Assembly: GCA_947630315.1 (NCBI GenBank)
Contig: CANRHA010000077.1
Location: forward strand, 1-7,981
Source of the DNA: an uncultured Clostridia bacterium
GTDB lineage: Bacteria; Bacillota; Clostridia; Oscillospirales; Ruminococcaceae
Length of the DNA stretch: 7,981 nucleotides
Direction of reading: 5' to 3'
In this document: piece by piece, positions 1 through 6,179 of the stretch
Numbering within the stretch: position 1 is the first letter of the stretch
Layout: every line of letters begins with the position of its first letter
Program-made: the position numbers and the translations under genes
Notes under the pieces: model-generated
Told to the model about the DNA's origin: nothing
Database searches by the model: none
What the model saw: only the letters and a program-made list of their open reading frames with translations

Positions 1-818
1 ACCCATCGGAGACCTACAGCGTTTTCAGCAGCGATACCGAGGAGGACGTCACCGTAAGGATAATCAAACTCTCCGAATCGCCGATGTCCACCGTTGCGAT
101 AACCGATATATCGACGGACGGCAAGATCACCCCGACAGGCGACAGCGAACATCTTATTGAATTTATCGGGGATTCCATAACCTGCGGCTACGGCGTTGAC
201 GATGAGGACCGGAACCATCATTTTTCAACCAAAACCGAGGACGTGACAAAGGCATACGCTTTTAAAACCGCCGAAGCCCTCGGCGCTGATTGGTCTATGG
301 TATCGTTCAGCGGCTATGGGGTGATCTCAGGATACAGCGACGGCGAAAAGAAGGTTCCCGAACAGTCGGTTCCTCAGTATTACGAAAAGCTCGGCTATTC
401 ATGGAGCCCGAACGGCAGCTTTGTTCCGGCAGATATCAGCTGGAGCTTTGAACGCCTGCCCGATGTTGTAGTGATCAACCTCGGAACGAATGACGACAGC
501 TACTGCAAGAACATTCCCGAGCGTTGCGCGGAATTTCAGGCGGAATATGTGAACTTCCTCAAAACTATCCGCAAAAACAACCCCGACGCTCAGATCATAT
601 GCACCCTCGGGGTGATGGGAAACAATCTCTATAAATACATAGAGGCCGCCGCGGAGGAGTATTCCGGCGAAACGGGCGATGAAAAGATAACCTGCATGAT
701 GTTTGACAATCAGCAGGAGTCGGACGGCATCGCCGCCGACTGGCACCCCACCGAGGCAACGCACAAAAAGGCCGCCGAAAAACTTGCGGCAAAAATAAAA
801 GAGGTCATGGGCTGGTAG
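1..818 (+). CDS. SGNH/GDSL esterase, carbohydrate esterase family 2-like (5' end outside window)
   Basis: This is probably a deacetylase acting on O-acetylated plant polysaccharides such as xylan. The frame is open to the left edge (first full codon at base 3), so the ATG at 84 is internal and the gene starts upstream. The 271 visible residues begin with the end of a beta-rich stretch (VTVRIIKLSES), fitting the N-terminal jelly-roll domain of CE2 enzymes. The SGNH core follows: block I FIGDSITCGYG with nucleophile Ser at visible residue 58 (codon 174-176), block II FSGYGV, block III INLGTND with the oxyanion Asn at 163, and block V ADWHPTEATH with Asp 246 and His 248. All expected catalytic blocks are present, so the enzyme looks functional. 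It ends with TAG and is followed by a hairpin terminator about 100 nt downstream. Family CE2 is inferred from the GDSITCGYG and DWHP contexts; another SGNH esterase is possible. The signal peptide, if any, is out of view. Confidence 0.85.
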   Translation, partial: PSETYSVFSSDTEEDVTVRIIKLSESPMSTVAITDISTDGKITPTGDSEHLIEFIGDSITCGYGVDDEDRNHHFSTKTEDVTKAYAFKTAEALGADWSMVSFSGYGVISGYSDGEKKVPEQSVPQYYEKLGYSWSPNGSFVPADISWSFERLPDVVVINLGTNDDSYCKNIPERCAEFQAEYVNFLKTIRKNNPDAQIICTLGVMGNNLYKYIEAAAEEYSGETGDEKITCMMFDNQQESDGIAADWHPTEATHKKAAEKLAAKIKEVMGW

Positions 819-833
819 CCCGATGCGGTCGCA

Positions 834-861
834 TCAGAAAACAGAAATCAGAGGTCAGAAT
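834..861. repeat. Tandem 7-bp repeat array, left copy (4 units)
   Basis: Four head-to-tail heptamers can be read without gaps: TCAGAAA, ACAGAAA, TCAGAGG, TCAGAAT. The first lies 15 nt after the esterase stop codon. The same family (TCAGATR/TCAGAAA) recurs at 1301-1328 in the same orientation, so the two arrays bracket the intergenic island. The units are degenerate, which suggests an old array. The function is unknown. Confidence 0.7.
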
Positions 862-921
862 TTAAATGTGGGAAAAATTGTACGCTTCCCTGTAACCTTG
901 GCCGCAAAAGAATATGTCACA

Positions 922-954
922 GCCGCCGGTGCGATATCCGGCGGTTTTGCTTTT
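922..954 (+). terminator. Rho-independent terminator of the esterase gene
   Basis: A perfect 7-bp GC stem, CCGCCGG (923-929) with CCGGCGG (938-944), closes an 8-nt loop. A further G-U pair (922/945) extends it. It is followed on the + strand by TTTTGCTTTT. It lies about 100 nt after the esterase stop. There is no comparable T-run for the opposite strand, so it works in the + direction. Confidence 0.75.
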
Positions 955-1108
955 CGCGGGGCCGTCGAGGACGGTATGGGCAAGTCGGTGCGTATTGAAA
1001 CGGCTTGGCGGTGGACAACGGTAAGCGACGAGGAAGGCGGGTGCGCTTGAAGGCAGCTTGCAAAATGAGGAAAGCGCGGCAGGCAAAGGCGCGGCAATTC
1101 TGCTCCTG

Positions 1109-1291
1109 CCCCGGGCTTTCCGCGCCCGTGCGGCCCTGCGGCGCCCTTCGGGCGCCGCGCATAGGCGCGAAAGCCCGGGGGTAAGCTTTCAGCCGGCAGC
1201 GACCCCGGGCGAAGCCCCGGCGGCCCTCCGGGCCGCCGCAGCGCGCCTGCGGCGCGCTGGCCCCGCGCGAAGCGCGGGGCGGGCTTCGCCC
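1109..1291. repeat. GC-rich train of short-loop hairpins
   Basis: The segment is almost entirely palindromic. Perfect stem-loops with 9-bp arms and a 3-nt loop (21 nt each) lie at 1138-1158 (loop TTC), 1218-1238 (TCC), 1239-1259 (TGC) and 1260-1280 (GAA). The last three abut with no spacer, and a smaller 4-3-4 hairpin follows at 1281-1291. The 1138-1158 hairpin sits inside a larger imperfect one: 1109-1126 pairs with 1164-1180 with a single extra C. A bulged hairpin at 1205-1220 (loop GAA) overlaps its neighbour. Arm sequences differ from unit to unit while the architecture stays the same. It is not attC-like and has no T-tail on either strand, so it is not a simple terminator. A REP-like repeat, a nonautonomous element or a structured RNA are all possible. 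Confidence 0.75.
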
Positions 1292-1300
1292 TGCCAGAGC

Positions 1301-1328
1301 TCAGATGTCAGATATCAGAAATCAGATA
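1301..1328. repeat. Tandem 7-bp repeat array, right copy (4 units)
   Basis: Four gapless heptamers are seen: TCAGATG, TCAGATA, TCAGAAA, TCAGATA. They start 9 nt after the last hairpin of the GC-rich train and share both sequence and orientation with the array at 834-861. Confidence 0.75.
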
Positions 1329-1380
1329 AAGAAATTTCCATTCCAAAAATGACGTATGGTTTTCGCTAAACAGGAGTCTC

Positions 1381-1419
1381 AAAAAGCACGAAGCATAGGT
1401 TTTTCCTATGCCCCGTGCT
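1381..1419 (-). terminator. Rho-independent terminator of the ABC transporter operon
   Basis: The stem has two parts: GCATAGG/CCTATGC (1393-1399 with 1405-1411, loop TTTTT) and an outer AGCACG/CGTGCT (1385-1390 with 1414-1419), separated by a 2x2 internal loop. On the - strand the stem is followed by a run of five T. It starts 23 nt beyond the ATPase stop codon. On the + strand the tail is only ATTTTAT, so weak bidirectional function is possible. Confidence 0.85.
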
Positions 1420-1442
1420 ATTTTATACTTGTTATCCACCCC

Positions 1443-2072
1443 TCACCCTCTATAAATCTCACCTCTTTTCAACCAAAGCGTCTCGTCCGCCCGCTTCGCC
1501 ACATCGCCCGAATGCGTTACGATTATCACGCACTTATCCGCCTGCCGCACGCACTCCTTTAAAATGTCTGCGATTTCCTCCGCAGTATCTTCGTCAAGAT
1601 TCCCGGTCGGCTCGTCTGCAAGTATAACGCTTGCGTCGCTCGCCAACGCTCGGGCAATCGCCACCCGCTGCTGCTGGCCGCCGGAGAGGCGCAGCACATT
1701 TCGCCTCGATTCCTCCCGCGTAAGCCCCAAGCGCTCCAAAAACGGCAGCGACGGCTGTTTTGAGGTCAGCGCCGCGTTCTCCACGGGCGTCATATAATCA
1801 ATTAAATTATAATTCTGAAAGATAAATGCGACGTTGTTTTTTCGATGAAAAGCAAGCCCTTTCTTTGCAATATCCACGCCGTTAAACAAGATTTGCCCAT
1901 CTGTCGGGCTGTCCAGGCCGCCTAAAAGCGAGAGCAGGGTCGTTTTTCCGCAGCCGCTCGGACCCAAAATCGCGTAGATTTTTCCCGTCTCGAATCCGAT
2001 CGACACGTTTTTAAGAACCGCCCTCTTTCCGTCATAGGAATAGGCGATGTTGCGAGCCTCCAAAATGTTCAT
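1443..2072 (-). CDS. ABC transporter ATP-binding protein (MacB/LolD/FtsE-type)
   Basis: This is the cytoplasmic ATPase that would power the two FtsX-type permeases encoded immediately upstream. The 209-aa protein carries a complete nucleotide-binding set: Walker A GPSGCGKTT (37-45, Lys43), Q-loop Gln86, signature LSGGQQQR (129-136), Walker B VILADEP (149-155, catalytic Glu154), D-loop GNLD, and switch His187 (IIVTHS). LSGGQQQRVAIARA and DEPTGNLD are characteristic of the MacB/LolD/FtsE group. The helical region between the Q-loop and the signature is roughly a dozen residues shorter than is usual for LolD-type proteins, yet no motif is lost. The start ATG follows an AAGGGGG Shine-Dalgarno that abuts the stop of the upstream permease, 12 nt away, which suggests translational coupling. 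It is the last gene of a three-gene operon, with a terminator just downstream. The transported substrate is unknown. Confidence 0.93.
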   Translation of the reverse strand: MNILEARNIAYSYDGKRAVLKNVSIGFETGKIYAILGPSGCGKTTLLSLLGGLDSPTDGQILFNGVDIAKKGLAFHRKNNVAFIFQNYNLIDYMTPVENAALTSKQPSLPFLERLGLTREESRRNVLRLSGGQQQRVAIARALASDASVILADEPTGNLDEDTAEEIADILKECVRQADKCVIIVTHSGDVAKRADETLWLKRGEIYRG

Positions 2073-2084
2073 TGTTGAACCCCC

Positions 2085-3368
2085 TTAACTTGTTTTTGTA
2101 AGAATATCTCTCGGGCTTGATCGGACGACAGTCCACGACGAAACGGTGACCGCCAGCGCAATCAGCAATAATCCGATCAGGCTCACCGGGAGCAGATACT
2201 CCGCATTTATTTTGACATCAAGGCTTGCCGATGTCAAAAAATTGCCCGCTTTTTCGGCCGTAAAAATGCTCAACGGAACGGCCGCCGAAAACGAAATCAC
2301 AGCCGTGAGCACGGCTTCGGCAAAAAGCTGCAAGATGATATTTGCCCTGCTTATGCCGACGGAGAGCAAAATGCCGATCTCCGTTTTTCTGCTCCTGACA
2401 CGAATCGTCAAAAGCAGCGCCAAAATCACCGCGCTGACTGCGACAATGATCGCGATCATTATATTTACCGATTTCTGCACGGGCTCCAACGGCGAGGAAA
2501 CCCCGTCGTACTCCTCGGTGTCAATGCTCAGCTTCAGGGTCTTGCCCTTAAGCTCCGGCAGGGTGGCGATCCGATCATAGACGCTCTGAACGCCGGTCGG
2601 ATCATCAACATAAATCGTTAGCTGTTGATAACCGGTCAGCTCGTTCCCGAACAGTTCGAACATTGACGAATAGTCTATATAGCCGCAGTTTGCCGGGATC
2701 TCATCGACAGTAAGGGCGTTTCCCGAAGTGCCTTCTGTGCCGTCGAAAATGCCCACAATTTTAAATTTCGTGACGTCGTCGGTGTCGAGCGAGTACATAT
2801 TCACACTGTTGCCGACTGCCAGCCCGTTATAGTCTGCAAGCTCCTTTGAAATAAGACAGGCTTGCCTGTCGTCGGGCGTGATGTGCCTGCCGGCCGTCAG
2901 CTTGTATTTGCCGCTTTGGAAGGCGGCGCATTTTTCGCTCGACAGCGTCGCGGTATAGCTCGACGCCTCGCCATATGGCGTGTAGCTCAGATTGAAAGCC
3001 GCCGGGAGATAGTTGAAATCAACGCCCGCACCGTAATAGGCGGCCGTGTCCTCGGAATTATAATCGACAACTCCGTCAACCCTTGAAATAGCGGCTACAA
3101 TGTCGGGCGTAATAAGGTCGCCGGTGTAGCCGTAGACCGTTCCCCACTGATTCTGCACGCCGCCGCCCATATTGCCCTCCGTGTCCGGTTCGAGCATAAT
3201 TTTTCCTCCGATGGAGCTCCGAACATCAGCGGTCGCTCCGTCTGCCGCGTCGCGGATAGCGATCCCCGTGAGCAAAAATGTCGCGATTATAGTTAATGTT
3301 AAAAACAATATTGCCGTCTTGAAACGCTGTCTTATGCAGTACAAAACCGCCCTTTTTATGAAGCTCAT
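2085..3368 (-). CDS. FtsX-like ABC transporter permease (second of the pair)
   Basis: This 427-aa membrane subunit is of the MacB/LolC type. It has one N-terminal membrane helix at about 17-38 and a long extracytoplasmic domain at about 39-300 (MacB periplasmic-core-like in position). The C-terminal FtsX domain has three helices at about 301-322, 344-368 and 391-412. The cytoplasmic loop TEIGILLSVGISRANI after the second helix is the typical FtsX coupling region. Both ends resemble the neighbouring permease (start M-x-F-x-x-RA-x-LY; end P-R-D-I-L-T-K-T-S against P-K-E-I-L-S-K-M-S), which points to an old tandem duplication and a heterodimeric transporter like LolC/LolE. A four-helix protein of this size is not a BceB-type (10-helix) permease. 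The ATG is preceded by a perfect AGGAGG overlapping the stop of the upstream permease. The ATPase gene follows 12 nt after its TAA. The cargo is unknown. Confidence 0.9.
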   Translation of the reverse strand: MSFIKRAVLYCIRQRFKTAILFLTLTIIATFLLTGIAIRDAADGATADVRSSIGGKIMLEPDTEGNMGGGVQNQWGTVYGYTGDLITPDIVAAISRVDGVVDYNSEDTAAYYGAGVDFNYLPAAFNLSYTPYGEASSYTATLSSEKCAAFQSGKYKLTAGRHITPDDRQACLISKELADYNGLAVGNSVNMYSLDTDDVTKFKIVGIFDGTEGTSGNALTVDEIPANCGYIDYSSMFELFGNELTGYQQLTIYVDDPTGVQSVYDRIATLPELKGKTLKLSIDTEEYDGVSSPLEPVQKSVNIMIAIIVAVSAVILALLLTIRVRSRKTEIGILLSVGISRANIILQLFAEAVLTAVISFSAAVPLSIFTAEKAGNFLTSASLDVKINAEYLLPVSLIGLLLIALAVTVSSWTVVRSSPRDILTKTS

Positions 3369-3376
3369 TTTGATAA

Positions 3377-3382
3377 CCTCCT
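3377..3382 (-). promoter_or_regulatory. Ribosome binding site AGGAGG overlapping the upstream stop codon
   Basis: AGGAGG on the - strand shares bases with the TAG stop (3381-3383) of the first permease gene and lies 8 nt before the ATG of the second. This fixes the second permease start at 3368 and suggests coupled translation that would keep the two subunits in balance. Confidence 0.85.
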
Positions 3383-4727
3383 AACTCATTTTCGACAATA
3401 TTTCCTTGGGATTCAGCCTCATAATTGCGGCCGACGATACAAAAGCTGAAGCCATGACCGCAGCCATATGGCACAGATAAATCAGGAAAATTTTTGCACC
3501 GCCGAGCTTCATGTAACTGCCGCCCACCACTCCCGCAGTCAGCGTTTTTTCGTTCAGAAGATCGGGCAGTTCGCCGAACAAAATACGCTCCAATAGTTCC
3601 GAAACGCACATGGAAGCGGCATGAGAAAAAATCAACGCAAGCGCAGTCACAGACAGCACTTCGAGCAAAAACTGAGTCAAAATTTCACCTTTGGAAATTC
3701 CCGTCGCAAGCAGGATACCTACCTCCCGCATACGCCCGCGAATGCATAACGTCAACATCAGAACGAGCACCGCCGTGCCGACTGCCGACACGCAGACGAG
3801 CAGAGCTTTCATCAATCTGCTGAGGGTCAGCAGTTCGTCGGCGATCTGCGAATACTGAAAATCATTGGTGCGGATAAAGTGCGTCGCCCAGTCGATCGAC
3901 TTAAGACTTCTGACCCGCCGTATTATGCCGTCAAGCTCGGCCGGGTCTGTGATGTAAAAACCAACCTCCCCGGTGTAAAATCCCGCTTTGCTTTCTTTAA
4001 GCTCATTAAGTACATCAAGGCTCGCATAGATCCCGTTTTCCAAAAGACCGGCGGTAGGTTTCGGGGCTGTGTCCTCAACATTCACCCTGTAAATTCCCGC
4101 CACCTCGACCTGAACGAAGGCGGTTTTTACGGGTATCTCGTCGATATATTCGCCGTCAATCTCGCCTAATTTTGCGTGGGTCAGCATGACATAATCCCCG
4201 ACCGAAAGGCGATTCGCGTTCGCCAGCTGCTCACTGATGAGGATTTTTCCGCGGTCGGATTCTGTAATGTGATTCCCCGCAATCAGTTCAATGGCTTTGT
4301 CCGCAAAATCCGGCGCGAGAGCTGAAAAACTAAGCGCCGTTACGGCTCCAATATCGCTTTCGGGCGTGTGCCCGTCGCCGGCGATAAAGCGGATATCATC
4401 ACTTTTCACAAAGCCGTAATTTACGGGGTTGCAGCACGCGATCCCGCCCATTTTCATGATCTCGTCGATCGCGCTTTGGGTGATGTTTACGCCGTCTTCC
4501 CTGACCTCGGTCTCTCCGAAATCGTTCACCGTAATTTCCGTCTTTGCGCGGATATAAAACGCCGCGCCGAAAGATGTGCGAATATCCCTCGACAGCATTT
4601 TCGACGCATTCAGAACCGCGAAGCTTGAAACAAGAAAAACCGCGACGGTAAAATTCAGAAGAAACAGGCCGAGCGTCTTTCCCTTTTTGCGCGACACATA
4701 TAAAAGCGCCCTTTGCGCGAAATTCAT
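3381..4727 (-). CDS. FtsX-like ABC transporter permease (first of the pair)
   Basis: This 448-aa permease is the first gene of the transporter operon. It has an N-terminal helix at about 18-40 after a basic stretch (SRKKGKT), an extracytoplasmic domain at about 41-303, and a C-terminal FtsX core with helices at about 306-328, 351-372 and 412-435. The loop MREVGILLATGISKGEI matches the coupling helix region of FtsX/MacB proteins. It pairs with the paralogous downstream permease and shares the single ATPase. The start is supported by AAGGAG about 10 nt upstream of the ATG and by a -10 element 24 nt before the start codon. Compared with its partner it has a longer insert between the third and fourth helices (about 373-411). 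Proteins of this architecture export or extract lipoproteins, peptides or antimicrobials, or couple envelope signals; which applies here cannot be told from sequence. Confidence 0.9.
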   Translation of the reverse strand: MNFAQRALLYVSRKKGKTLGLFLLNFTVAVFLVSSFAVLNASKMLSRDIRTSFGAAFYIRAKTEITVNDFGETEVREDGVNITQSAIDEIMKMGGIACCNPVNYGFVKSDDIRFIAGDGHTPESDIGAVTALSFSALAPDFADKAIELIAGNHITESDRGKILISEQLANANRLSVGDYVMLTHAKLGEIDGEYIDEIPVKTAFVQVEVAGIYRVNVEDTAPKPTAGLLENGIYASLDVLNELKESKAGFYTGEVGFYITDPAELDGIIRRVRSLKSIDWATHFIRTNDFQYSQIADELLTLSRLMKALLVCVSAVGTAVLVLMLTLCIRGRMREVGILLATGISKGEILTQFLLEVLSVTALALIFSHAASMCVSELLERILFGELPDLLNEKTLTAGVVGGSYMKLGGAKIFLIYLCHMAAVMASAFVSSAAIMRLNPKEILSKMS

Positions 4728-4751
4728 TCCGTCAGCTCCTTTCCGATGTTT

Positions 4752-4800
4752 ATAATACCGCCCGGCGGTTAGTTTTTGATTTGGATTTTGTGCGGTTTTG
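4752..4800 (-). promoter_or_regulatory. Promoter and response-regulator operator of the ABC transporter operon
   Basis: On the - strand a -10 hexamer TATTAT (4752-4757) lies 24 nt before the permease ATG. The -35 position (about 4775-4780) is non-consensus. It is covered by three consecutive 11-bp units, read 5'->3' on the - strand: CAAAACCGCAC (4790-4800), AAAATCCAAAT (4779-4789) and CAAAAACTAAC (4768-4778). The last two match the operator in front of the response regulator gene at 18 of 22 positions, with the same 10-nt gap to the -10. Tandem 11-bp half-sites replacing the -35 are typical of activation by OmpR/PhoB-family regulators. Binding is inferred. Confidence 0.65.
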
Positions 4801-4804
4801 ATTT

Positions 4805-4836
4805 AAAAAAAGCCGCCGGCGTGGTGCCGACAGCTT
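4805..4836 (-). terminator. Rho-independent terminator of the regulator/kinase operon
   Basis: On the - strand, GCTGTCGGC pairs with GCCGGCGGC (9 bp with two G-U pairs, 5-nt loop; 4826-4834 with 4812-4820). It is followed by seven T (4805-4811). It begins 8 nt after the kinase stop codon, so transcription of the two-component genes should largely end before the transporter operon, which has its own promoter just downstream. Confidence 0.88.
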
Positions 4837-4844
4837 TCGGAAGT

Positions 4845-6179
4845 TCAGTTGAGATAAACGGAAAACGCAACGCCCCTCGGCGTGTTTTGAAGCGAGCACC
4901 TCATGCCGTGCAGGTCGAGGATCGTCTTGACGACATAAAGCCCCAAGCCGCTCCCGCCGGTGGATTTGCTCCGCGATTTATCTGCGCGGTAAAACGGCGC
5001 GAATATATGCGAAAGGTCGTTCTCGGGAATGAAAACGCCGGTGTTTTCGACGGTAAGGACGTTTCCGCGCTCCAAGGAAATAAACGCCTCTGCGCCTGCG
5101 GGAGAATGCCGGACTGCGTTGCCGATTATATTTGAAAGCGCCTTTTGCCAAAGGCCGCGGTTCACGGATATGATAATATCGTTAAGTATATTTTGATGTA
5201 TCTTAATATTCTTTTCGGTTGCGATTGGCGATAAAGCTTCCACGGTTTCGTTGACCGACGAAAGAAGCGAAACGTCCTCCAAAGTATTTCGCAAATCCAT
5301 ATTTTCCGTCTTAGATATGATGATAATTTCTTTAACAAGATATTCTATATCTTTCGCCGACTTAAGCGCTTCTGGGAGATATTTTTCATGATTTTGGTAA
5401 TCTCCATACCCTAAGATCATGTTTTCAAGCTGACCCTTGAGGACCGTCAGCGGCGTTTTCAGTTCGTGCGACACCGCCGCAAAGAAGCGCTTGCGCTGCT
5501 CCTCCAGCTCCCGAAATTTCTTTACATCTTCCATGAGCTCCGCCATCGCGGACTGCAAACGGCTTGCCATTGTGTTCAGATTTGAGGCGAGCACGCCGAT
5601 CTCATCACCGCTCTTGATCTTACAGCGACAAGTCAGGTCGAGCGAGGTCATGCGCTCGGAAATCCGGCTAATCTCGGCGATCGGGGCGACGATAATTTTA
5701 CTGCAAATAAGCGCGCTAAAGGCGGACAGCAGGACGATTATACAAAAAATGACCGGCAAAAAGCGGAGCATAAGCTCGGAAATCCGATCCGCCGCCTGCG
5801 TTAAAGAGGTCAGCACAAGCAAATATTGCGCGCCGTCTGAAAAGGCGATATCGGCAGTGATGTTCGACGTTGCAACGGTTTGCTCGTCCGATTGGATCTC
5901 CCCAAAATAAACGGTTTTCTCGCCGTCGGTCAGCATCGCGGCGGCGTTGTTTTGAATGCAAAAAGAGTAGATTTTCTCGACCCCATCGCCGTAACTCATG
6001 CCGCCAAGCTCGGAAATAAGCGCGTCGGCGTTTTGTTCCGTCCGCCTGTCCGAGGTGATCTGATACTGCCTCGGCAAAACCGTCAGCAGGACGGCGTAGA
6101 TGACCGTACTGCAAACCGCAAGCGCGCCGAAGACCCACAAAAAAGCTTTGGCGCAAAGGCTGCTACTAATCCTTCGCAA
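4845..6179 (-). CDS. Sensor histidine kinase (HAMP-HisKA-HATPase)
   Basis: This 444-aa membrane kinase partners the response regulator encoded just upstream. It has a first helix at about 11-35, an extracytoplasmic sensor region of about 100 residues (36-137) with no domain I recognise, a second helix at about 138-160, HAMP at 161-213 and HisKA with the phospho-acceptor His238 in VSHELKTPL. The ATPase domain has N box Asn354 (NIIGNAVRHS), F box FAPFYR (393-398) and G2 box GGSGLGLY (408-415). The G1 box reads ENTGVFIP, so the usual DxGxG Asp and second Gly are Asn379 and Phe383. The large external domain separates it from BceS-type intramembrane kinases. The start is TTG at 6177-6179, inside the regulator gene (14-nt overlap). 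No in-frame ATG occurs before residue 61, and that one would remove the first helix. The conserved C-terminus and adjacent transporter suggest it controls the FtsX-type operon. Confidence 0.92.
   Translation of the reverse strand: MRRISSSLCAKAFLWVFGALAVCSTVIYAVLLTVLPRQYQITSDRRTEQNADALISELGGMSYGDGVEKIYSFCIQNNAAAMLTDGEKTVYFGEIQSDEQTVATSNITADIAFSDGAQYLLVLTSLTQAADRISELMLRFLPVIFCIIVLLSAFSALICSKIIVAPIAEISRISERMTSLDLTCRCKIKSGDEIGVLASNLNTMASRLQSAMAELMEDVKKFRELEEQRKRFFAAVSHELKTPLTVLKGQLENMILGYGDYQNHEKYLPEALKSAKDIEYLVKEIIIISKTENMDLRNTLEDVSLLSSVNETVEALSPIATEKNIKIHQNILNDIIISVNRGLWQKALSNIIGNAVRHSPAGAEAFISLERGNVLTVENTGVFIPENDLSHIFAPFYRADKSRSKSTGGSGLGLYVVKTILDLHGMRCSLQNTPRGVAFSVYLN

Larger units (their letters stand above)
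819..1442. other. Non-coding repeat/hairpin island between convergent genes
   Basis: This 624-nt stretch separates the esterase and the converging transporter operon. In order it holds a 7-bp repeat array, the esterase terminator, about 150 nt of unassigned moderately GC-rich sequence (955-1108), a dense GC-rich hairpin train, a second 7-bp repeat array and the transporter terminator. Open frames across it, for example + strand 1058-1369, are low-complexity Ala/Arg/Pro-rich translations of the palindromes, with no ribosome binding site, and are not believable genes. Confidence 0.7.

Noticed and set aside
84..818. ATG at 84 as the true start of the esterase
   Set aside because: The same frame is open to the left edge, and its translation (VTVRIIKLSES) fits the end of the N-terminal CE2 domain. 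No ribosome binding site precedes the ATG.
1109..1291. Integron attC site or multi-step transcription terminator
   Set aside because: There is no GTTRRRY/RYYYAAC core, no integrase and no extrahelical-base pattern. There is no T-run on either strand for termination.
834..1328. CRISPR array
   Set aside because: The repeats are 7 bp and directly tandem with no spacers, and no cas genes are present.
823..1369. Several open frames of 70-100 codons in the 819-1442 region on both strands
   Set aside because: They lie over the terminator and the GC-rich palindromes, give low-complexity Ala/Arg/Pro-rich products on both strands, and lack ribosome binding sites.
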